This document shows, piece by piece, positions 57,377-64,000 of a stretch of 64,000 nt of DNA (within the stretch, counting starts at the first letter, position 1; every line of letters starts with the position of its first letter). This DNA comes from Nocardia puris (GTDB lineage Bacteria > Actinomycetota > Actinomycetes > Mycobacteriales > Mycobacteriaceae): NCBI RefSeq assembly GCF_003315035.1, contig NZ_QNRE01000004.1, forward strand, positions 496,001-560,000. The letters are read 5' to 3'. Made by a program: the position numbers and the translations under genes. Below the pieces are notes generated by a model. It was given only the letters and a program-made list of their open reading frames with translations, was not told where the DNA came from and did not search any database.

Positions 57377-59296
57377 ATGGAAGAGACTTTCGACGACTAC
57401 CTGGACGAAACCGGGAACATCCGAATTCCCGAGGATCACACCCTGGTTGATCACGTCGAGAAGCACACCCGCAATGACGCGAACACGCTCGCGTACCGCT
57501 ACATCGATTATTCGCGGGAACGCGATGGTGAGGTACACGAGCTGACGTGGCAGCAATTCGGGGTGCGGCTGCGCGCGGTGGCCGCCCGCCTCCAGCAGGT
57601 CACCAAGCGGGGTGACCGGGTCGCGATCCTGGCCCCGCAGGGTCTGGACTACGTGGTTTCCTTCTTCGCCGCGATCTACGCGGGCACCATCTCGGTGCCG
57701 CTGTTCGACCCGGACGAGCCCGGTCACACCGACCGCCTGCACGCGGTGCTCGGCGACTGCCAGCCCTCGGCCATCCTGACCGCCAGCTCGTCGGCGGCCG
57801 GGGTGCGCCAGTTCTTCCGCGCGCTGCCCGCCGCGCAGCGCCCGCGCATCATCGCCGTGGACGCCATCCCCGACAGCGTCGGCGAGACCTGGGTGCGCCC
57901 GGACCTCAAGATCGACGACATCGCCTACCTGCAGTACACCTCGGGTTCCACCCGCGTGCCCGCCGGTGTGGAGATCACCCACCGCGCGGTCGGCACCAAC
58001 CTGCTGCAGATGGTGGACGCGATCAACCTGGACTGGAACTCGCGCGGCGTCACCTGGCTGCCGCTGTTCCACGACATGGGCCTGCTCACGGTGATCCTGC
58101 CCGCGGTGGGCGGCAAGTACATCACCATCATGTCGCCGAGTGCGTTCGTGCGGCGGCCCTACCGCTGGATCAAGGAGCTGGCCGCCGTGTCCGACGGCGC
58201 GGGCACCTTCGCCGCCGCGCCGAACTTCGCCTTCGAGCACGCCGCCGCGCGCGGTTTGCCCAAGCAGGGCGAGTCGCTGGACCTGTCCAACGTGATCGGC
58301 CTGATCAACGGCTCCGAGCCGGTGACCACGTCCTCGATGAAGAAGTTCAACGAGGCGTTCGCGCCGTACGGCCTGCCCAAGACCGCCATCAAGCCCTGCT
58401 ACGGCATGGCCGAGGCCACGCTGTTCGTCTCGGCCACCAAGGCCGAGGACGAGGCCAAGGTCACCTACGTCGACCGCGACGCGCTGAACGCGGGCCGCAT
58501 GGTGAAGGTGGAGCCCGGCACCGACAACGCGATCGCGCAGGTGTCCTGCGGTTATGTCGCGCTGTCGCAGTGGGCCGCGATCGTGGACCCGGAGACCGTC
58601 GAGAACGACGGCGGCGGTCATGAACTGCCCGACGGCCGGGTCGGCGAGATCTGGCTGCACGGCAACAACATGGGCATCGGCTACTGGGGCCGCCCGGACG
58701 AGACCAAGAAGACCTTCCAGAACAAGATCACCGAACGCCTGCCCGAGGGCAGCCACGCCGAGGGCACGCCCGAGGACGCGAACTGGATGCGCACCGGCGA
58801 CTACGGCGTGTACTTCGAAGGCGAGCTCTACATCACCGGCCGGGTGAAGGACCTGGTGATCGTGGACGGCCGCAACCACTACCCGCAGGACCTCGAGTAC
58901 TCCGCGCAGGAGGCCAGCAAGGCGCTGCGCCCCGGCTTCGTCGCGGCGTTCTCGGTGCCCGCCAACCAGCTGCCCGCCGAGGTGTTCGAGCAGGGCAGCC
59001 ACTCCGGGCTGAAGACGTTCGACGCCGACGACGCCTCCGAGCACCTCGTCATCGTCGCCGAGCGCGGTCCCGGCGCCGGCAAGGCCGATCCGCTGCCGAT
59101 CGCCGACGCGGTGCGCGCGGCGGTCTCGCAGCGCCACGGTGTGACCGTGCGTGACGTGCTGCTGGTGCCCGCGGGCTCGATCCCGCGCACCTCCAGCGGC
59201 AAGATCGCCCGGCGCGCCTGCAAGACTGCGTATCTGGAGGGAACGCTGCGGGGTGGTTACACCCAGCAGGCTTTCCCCGATGCACCGGAAGAGTAA
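57377..59296 (+). CDS. fadD32: Long-chain fatty acyl-AMP ligase FadD32
   Basis: This 639-residue adenylating enzyme activates the meromycolic chain as acyl-AMP and loads it on Pks13. Motifs include [16 protein letters not shown] (nucleotide binding), [22 protein letters not shown] and [20 protein letters not shown], the last typical of FAAL-type ligases. The GRNHYPQD region and C-terminal [15 protein letters not shown] are complete. The ATG at 57377 follows GGAGGAGAAGGA. An upstream frame extension of 16 residues was rejected. pks13 follows after 110 bases. Confidence 0.96.
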   Translation: MEETFDDYLDETGNIRIPEDHTLVDHVEKHTRNDANTLAYRYIDYSRERDGEVHELTWQQFGVRLRAVAARLQQVTKRGDRVAILAPQGLDYVVSFFAAIYAGTISVPLFDPDEPGHTDRLHAVLGDCQPSAILTASSSAAGVRQFFRALPAAQRPRIIAVDAIPDSVGETWVRPDLKIDDIAYLQYTSGSTRVPAGVEITHRAVGTNLLQMVDAINLDWNSRGVTWLPLFHDMGLLTVILPAVGGKYITIMSPSAFVRRPYRWIKELAAVSDGAGTFAAAPNFAFEHAAARGLPKQGESLDLSNVIGLINGSEPVTTSSMKKFNEAFAPYGLPKTAIKPCYGMAEATLFVSATKAEDEAKVTYVDRDALNAGRMVKVEPGTDNAIAQVSCGYVALSQWAAIVDPETVENDGGGHELPDGRVGEIWLHGNNMGIGYWGRPDETKKTFQNKITERLPEGSHAEGTPEDANWMRTGDYGVYFEGELYITGRVKDLVIVDGRNHYPQDLEYSAQEASKALRPGFVAAFSVPANQLPAEVFEQGSHSGLKTFDADDASEHLVIVAERGPGAGKADPLPIADAVRAAVSQRHGVTVRDVLLVPAGSIPRTSSGKIARRACKTAYLEGTLRGGYTQQAFPDAPEE

Positions 59297-59406
59297 GAGC
59301 CCAGGGTGAGCTAGAGGCCGGTCACCGGCGCTCGGCGCGGACGTGTTCCGAGCCGGGCGCCATTTCGCGGCGCGCCCGGTACGGAGACAGGTAGCTTGAG
59401 GAACTG

Positions 59407-62400
59407 ATGGCTGACAACGAGGGCACGCCCGCCGAGACGACCGAGACCGCACCCGTCGCGCCGACGGCTTCCGAGGTCGCGCCGCCCGCCGACATCACGG
59501 TGAGCGAGGTGCGAGAGTGGTTGCGCCGCTGGGTCGCCGACGCCACCGGGCAGGCGATCGAGCAGGTCACGGTGGACCGGCCGATGGAGGAGTTCGGCCT
59601 GGCCTCGCGCGACGCGCTGGCGCTGCACGGTGACATCGAGGAGATCACCGGCGTGGTGCTGGCGGCCACCGTCATCTATCAGCATCCGACCATCGCCTCG
59701 CTGGCCGAGGTCATCGTCAACGGCGAGCCGGAGCTGCCGGCGGAGTCGGCCGACGACGCCTTCTACGCCGGATACACCCCGGGCGAGGCGCACGACATCG
59801 CCATCGTCGGCCTGTCCACCCGCCTGCCCGGCGCGGGCGACACCCCCGAGTCCACCTGGGACTTCCTCATCAACGGCGGCGACGCGATCCGCGAGCTGCC
59901 CGAGGGCCGCTGGGAGGAGTTCACCAGCGATCCGGCCACCGCGAAGCTGATCGAGGAGAGCAACACCCTCGGCGGCTACCTGGACCAGGACGTGGTCAAG
60001 GGCTTCGACGCGGAGTTCTTCGCCATGTCGCCGGTCGAGGTGGAGCGCGTCGACCCGCAGCAGCGGCTGATGATGGAGCTCACCTGGGAGGCGCTCGAGC
60101 ACGCCAGGATCCCGGCCAGCGAGCTCAAGGGCGAGCAGGTCGGCGTGTTCGTCGGCTCCTCGACGCAGGACTTCCAGCTGATCGCGGCGCTGGGCCTGGG
60201 CGATCGCGACCCGAGCCTGCCGATCTCGGCGGAGGCCTACGCGCTGCTGGGCGCCTCGACCGGCATCATCGCCAACCGCGTCTCCTACTTCTTCGACTTC
60301 CGCGGCCCGTCGGTCACCGTCGACACCGCGTGCTCGTCCACCATCGTCGCCGTGCACCAGGCCGTGCGCGCGCTGCGCGACGGTGACGCCGACCTGGCGC
60401 TGGCCGGCGGCGTGAACATGATCCTCGCGCCGGTCGCCTCGCTCGGCTTCGAGAAGAACGGCGCGTTCGCGAAGAACGGCCGCATCAAGGCGTTCTCCGC
60501 CGACGCCGACGGCATGATCCGCTCCGAGGGCGCGGGCCTGGTGGTGCTCAAGCGCCTGGCCGACGCCGAACGCGACGGCGACAAGATCTACGCCGTGATC
60601 AAGGGTTCCGCGGTGAACAGCGACGGCCGCTCCAACGGCCTGTTCGCCCCCAACCCCGACGCGCAGGCCGACGTGCTGCGCGCCGCCTACCGCGACGCGG
60701 GCATCAAGCCGTCCACCGTCGACTACATCGAGGCGCACGGCACCGGCACCCTGATCGGCGACCCGATCGAGGCCGACGCGCTGGGCCGGGTGGTCGGGCG
60801 CGGGCGCGACGCCGACAAGCCCGCGCTGCTCGGTTCGGCCAAGACCAACTTCGGCCACCTGGAGTCCGGCGCGGGCGCGGCCAGCCTGGCCAAGATCGTG
60901 CTGGCGTTGCAGCACAACGTCATTCCGCCCAACCTGCACTACGCGGGCCCGAACCCCTACATCCCGTTCGAGCAGGCGAACCTGAAGGTCGTGGACACCC
61001 CGACCGAGTTTCCGCGCTACAGCGGTGTGGCCACCATCGGCGTCTCCGGCTTCGGGTTCGGCGGCACCAACGCGCACTTGGTGATCCAGGAGTACGTGCC
61101 GGCAGCCGCGACGGAAACCGAAGCGCCGCAGGTCGATTCGGACGGCGAAGAACTGGACGCCGAAACCACCGACGTGGTGGCCGAGGCCACCGAGATCGTG
61201 GCGGAGGCCGAGGCCGCCGAGGCCGAGCCCGAGTGGTCGCCCGGGCGCGAGGAGCCGCTGCCGGTGATCCTCGCCGTGTCGGGGTACCTGCCCTCGCGCC
61301 GCAAGCGCGCCGCCGCCGAACTGGCCGACTGGCTGGAGGGCGCGGGCAAGGACGCGCCGCTGGCCGATGTGGCGCGGGCGCTGGCCAAGCGCAGCCACTG
61401 GCGCTCGCGCGGTGTGGTCGTCGCCAAGACGCACGAGGAGGCCGTCGCCGGTCTGCGCGCCATTGCCGCGGGCAAGCCCGGCAACGGCGTGTTCACCTCC
61501 GACGCGCCCGCCGCGCAGGGCCCGATCTGGGTGCTCTCCGGCTTCGGCGCGCAGCACCGCAAGATGGGCAAGCAGCTCTACGCGGAGAACGCGATCTTCC
61601 GCCGCGCCGTCGACGAGGTCGACGAGCTCGTGCAGGACGAGGCGGGCTACTCGATCCGCGAGATGCTTCTCGACGACGCCCAGGACTACAACGTCGGCAC
61701 CTCGCAGGTCGGCATCTTCACCATCCAGATCGGCCTGGCCGCGCTGCTGCGCGCGCACGGCGCCGAGCCCACCGCCGTCGTCGGGCACTCCATGGGCGAG
61801 GTCGCCGGAGCCTACATCGCGGGCGGTCTCGCGCTGGAGGACGCGGTGCGCGTGATCTGCGCCCGCTCGCGCCTGATGGGCGAGGGCGAGCAGATGATCA
61901 GCGACGACGACGTGCGCAATATGGCGCTGGTCGAGCTGAGCGCCGACGACGTGGCCACGCTGCTCGCCGACTACCCCGACGTGGAGTGCGCGGTGTACGC
62001 GGCGCCCACCAACACGGTGATCGGCGGCCCGGCCGAGCAAGTGCAGGCGATCGTCGCGAAGGTCGAGGAGGCGGGCAAGTTCGCGCGTGTGCTCCCCACG
62101 CGCGGCGCGGGCCACACCTCCCAGATGGACCCGCTGCTCGGCGAATTGGCCGCCGAACTGGCCGGCATCGAGCCGACCGAGCTCACCGCCGGCCTGTATT
62201 CCACGGTGCACAAGGAGACCTACTACCGTCCCGGCAGCGACCCGGTGCACGACGAGGACTACTGGGTCACCAACATGCGCCACAGCGTGTACTTCACCAA
62301 CGCGGTGAAGCTCGCCGTGGACGCCGGCCACACCACCTTTATCGAGCTGGCGCCGAACTCGGTCGCGCTCATGCAGGTGCTCGGCACCACCTACGCGGCC

Positions 62401-64000
62401 GGGCTGCACAACGCCCAGCTCATCCCGACGCTCAAGCGCAAGGAAGACGAGTCGGCGGGCGTGATCTCGGCGCTGGCCCAGCTCTACGTCAACGGCCACG
62501 CCGTCGACCTGCCCTCGCTGTTGCCCGACGGCGACTACGCCGACGTGCCGCGAACCCTGTTCCTGCGCAAGGAGTTCTGGCCCAAGGGCCGGATGGCCGC
62601 CGGTGGCGGCAGCGGTCGCGCCCCCGGCGCGCACGTCGCGCTGCCCGACGGCCGCCACGTGTGGGAGGTGCAGGCCTCGGCCGTCACCGAGCTGCCCGCG
62701 CTGGTGCGCGCGGCCGCCGCGCAGGTGCTCGGCGACGTGGCGCTCGGCGCGTCGGTGCCGCACGGCGAGCTGCCCGCCGCGGGCACCCTGACCACCACGC
62801 TGACCCCGCACCTCGGCGGTGCGTCGGCGCAGGTGCATGCCAAGGAGGGCAACGCCTTCCGGCTGCTGTTCGAGGCCGTCGTCACCTCCGGAGCGCCGCT
62901 GCCGGAGGCCGTCGCCGCGCAGCCCGTCACCGAGACCGCCGCGGCGCCCGCCGAGGTGGAGGTCGTGGAGAGCTTCGGCGACCGGTGGGACCCGAACGGC
63001 AGTCAGACCCTCGAGGACCGGCTGGCGCTCATCGTCGCCGAATCCATGGGCTACGCCGTCGAGGACCTGCCGATGGAGATCCCGCTCATGGAGCTGGGTC
63101 TGGACTCGCTGATGGCCATGCGCATCAAGAACCGCGTGGAGTACGAGTTCGACATCCCGCAGTTGCAGGTGCAGGCCGTGCGCGACGCCAACCTGCACGA
63201 GGTCGGCAAGGTGCTGCGCTACGCCATCGAACATCGCGACGAGGTGCAGGCCATCGCCGAGCGCCAGGCCGCGGGCGAAGACGTCACGGTGGACGCCGAT
63301 TTCGTCGCCGCCGCGCGCGCCGCGCTGGAGGCGGGGGAGGATCCCGTCGCGGCGGCGAAGGACGCGGGGGCGGAGGTGCCGGTGGCGCAGGCCGCGACCG
63401 CTACGGCGGAGTCCGCTGCCGCGACTGGTGCATCCGCCGGCGTTACCGCCGAGTCCGCTACCGCTGCCGGTGGGTCCGGCTCCGTGAACGCCGAGTCCGG
63501 CGCCGCTGCCTCGACTGTGGAGTCGACCGCCGCCGCGCCGAGTACCACCGGAACGGCGACTGCGACGCCGAGCACCACCGAGCTATCGGCCCAAGCGAAG
63601 TCCACCGGAACCACCGATATCGCCGCTGTCTTCGGTGGCACCGACCCCGCCGAGCCGGCCGACACCGAGAACGTCCCGCCGCGCGACGCGGCCGAGCGCC
63701 TGGTCTACGCCACCTGGGCGATCGTCACCGGCAAGTCGGCGGGCGGCATCTTCAACACCCTGCCGATCCTCGAGGAGGAGGTCGCCGAGAAGCTGGCCGA
63801 GCGCCTCACCGAACGGGTCGGCGCGGAGGTCACCGTCGACGACGTGCTCGACTCGGAGACCATCGAGGAACTCTCCGACGTGGTACGTGAGCTCCAGGAC
63901 AGCGGCGCCGACGTGGACGGTTTCGTCCGCCCGCTGCGCGCGCGCCCGGACGGTTCGAATGCCGTGCCCGTCTTCGTGTTCCACCCGGCCGGTGGCAACA
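59407..64000 (+). CDS. pks13: Polyketide synthase Pks13, C-terminus cut by the window edge
   Basis: Pks13 condenses the meromycolic chain from FadD32 with a carboxylated C22-C26 chain to give mycolic beta-ketoesters. About 1531 codons are present. An N-terminal carrier domain has Ser67 in EFGLASRD. The KS domain runs about 120-560 with Cys309 in DTACSST. The AT domain has Ser795 in GHSMGE. A second carrier domain has Ser1234 in LGLDSLMAM. A long Ala/Glu/Thr-rich linker follows to about 1420, then the first residues of the thioesterase (VFVFHPAGGN). The ATG follows TTGAGGAACTG. The thioesterase and accD4 would lie beyond the window. Confidence 0.97.
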   Translation, partial: MADNEGTPAETTETAPVAPTASEVAPPADITVSEVREWLRRWVADATGQAIEQVTVDRPMEEFGLASRDALALHGDIEEITGVVLAATVIYQHPTIASLAEVIVNGEPELPAESADDAFYAGYTPGEAHDIAIVGLSTRLPGAGDTPESTWDFLINGGDAIRELPEGRWEEFTSDPATAKLIEESNTLGGYLDQDVVKGFDAEFFAMSPVEVERVDPQQRLMMELTWEALEHARIPASELKGEQVGVFVGSSTQDFQLIAALGLGDRDPSLPISAEAYALLGASTGIIANRVSYFFDFRGPSVTVDTACSSTIVAVHQAVRALRDGDADLALAGGVNMILAPVASLGFEKNGAFAKNGRIKAFSADADGMIRSEGAGLVVLKRLADAERDGDKIYAVIKGSAVNSDGRSNGLFAPNPDAQADVLRAAYRDAGIKPSTVDYIEAHGTGTLIGDPIEADALGRVVGRGRDADKPALLGSAKTNFGHLESGAGAASLAKIVLALQHNVIPPNLHYAGPNPYIPFEQANLKVVDTPTEFPRYSGVATIGVSGFGFGGTNAHLVIQEYVPAAATETEAPQVDSDGEELDAETTDVVAEATEIVAEAEAAEAEPEWSPGREEPLPVILAVSGYLPSRRKRAAAELADWLEGAGKDAPLADVARALAKRSHWRSRGVVVAKTHEEAVAGLRAIAAGKPGNGVFTSDAPAAQGPIWVLSGFGAQHRKMGKQLYAENAIFRRAVDEVDELVQDEAGYSIREMLLDDAQDYNVGTSQVGIFTIQIGLAALLRAHGAEPTAVVGHSMGEVAGAYIAGGLALEDAVRVICARSRLMGEGEQMISDDDVRNMALVELSADDVATLLADYPDVECAVYAAPTNTVIGGPAEQVQAIVAKVEEAGKFARVLPTRGAGHTSQMDPLLGELAAELAGIEPTELTAGLYSTVHKETYYRPGSDPVHDEDYWVTNMRHSVYFTNAVKLAVDAGHTTFIELAPNSVALMQVLGTTYAAGLHNAQLIPTLKRKEDESAGVISALAQLYVNGHAVDLPSLLPDGDYADVPRTLFLRKEFWPKGRMAAGGGSGRAPGAHVALPDGRHVWEVQASAVTELPALVRAAAAQVLGDVALGASVPHGELPAAGTLTTTLTPHLGGASAQVHAKEGNAFRLLFEAVVTSGAPLPEAVAAQPVTETAAAPAEVEVVESFGDRWDPNGSQTLEDRLALIVAESMGYAVEDLPMEIPLMELGLDSLMAMRIKNRVEYEFDIPQLQVQAVRDANLHEVGKVLRYAIEHRDEVQAIAERQAAGEDVTVDADFVAAARAALEAGEDPVAAAKDAGAEVPVAQAATATAESAAATGASAGVTAESATAAGGSGSVNAESGAAASTVESTAAAPSTTGTATATPSTTELSAQAKSTGTTDIAAVFGGTDPAEPADTENVPPRDAAERLVYATWAIVTGKSAGGIFNTLPILEEEVAEKLAERLTERVGAEVTVDDVLDSETIEELSDVVRELQDSGADVDGFVRPLRARPDGSNAVPVFVFHPAGGN

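Noticed and set aside
59311..63234. A 1307-residue minus-strand frame opposite pks13
   Set aside because: It is a GC-rich shadow of the pks13 coding sequence with no domains. Similar shadows lie opposite glfT2, aftB, fadD32 and the mycolyltransferases.

Overview
The window is high-GC actinobacterial DNA from a mycolic-acid-producing member of the Mycobacteriales. It is most likely a Nocardia or close relative. The right third is the conserved mycolate-arabinogalactan locus: glf, glfT2, a PAP2 phosphatase, ubiA, aftB, mycolyltransferases, a Culp6-type cutinase, fadD32 and pks13. LGFP repeats, PGRP and SpoIID wall enzymes and several apparently leaderless promoters fit the same group. From memory of the Mycobacterium tuberculosis map, the order and orientation of the tandem PlsC genes, HAD hydrolase, PGRP amidase and glf-to-pks13 block match the Rv3816c-Rv3800c region. 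A block of about 26 kb lies between the PlsC pair and the HAD gene in this window.

Layout. 1-3.4 kb: a truncated secreted-protein gene, two PlsC acyltransferases, a Ddn-like reductase and tRNA-Gly(GCC). 3.5-10 kb: an ATP-grasp protein, a small secreted protein overlapping a LIP-type lipase, a convergent pair (unknown protein and DUF488) of lower GC, and a lipase-maturation-factor-like membrane protein. 9.7-11.8 kb: a divergent second EF-Tu preceded by a short leader ORF and a large hairpin, then a RibD-C-type reductase. 11.8-16.9 kb: a copper module (copZ, a duplicated His-rich secreted protein, copA and a DHA2 MFS pump) with two identical 15-bp operators set inside promoters. 17-20.2 kb: a DUF418-like membrane protein, a FadR-type regulator with a fatty-acid hydroxylase, and a divergent Nudix gene. 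20.7-28.7 kb: an overlapping oligopeptide ABC operon with two substrate-binding proteins. 28.9-34.3 kb: HAD hydrolase, small membrane protein, PGRP amidase and SpoIID/LytB protein, the last two divergent across a 41-bp low-GC dyad. 34.6-38.8 kb: a TipA-like MerR regulator with a 19-bp-spacer promoter, then a small family of paralogous membrane proteins that decays into truncated genes. 38.9-64 kb: a secreted protein and the mycolate locus, with five consecutive mycolyltransferase genes and an incomplete pks13.

How the parts work together. Glf makes UDP-galactofuranose and GlfT2 polymerises galactan. UbiA and the PAP2 phosphatase make decaprenyl-phosphoryl-ribose on the way to the arabinan donor, and AftB caps arabinan. 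FadD32 and Pks13 make mycolates, and the five mycolyltransferases attach them to arabinan or trehalose. The PGRP and SpoIID proteins act on the same envelope.

The most interesting candidate is the EF-Tu paralogue. It has Ala at the position of E. coli Gly275, where G275A is known to give resistance to the thiopeptide GE2270A. It also sits behind a leader ORF and hairpin that look like an attenuator. A TipA-like sensor, a family that recognises thiopeptides, lies elsewhere in the window. The functional link is inference.
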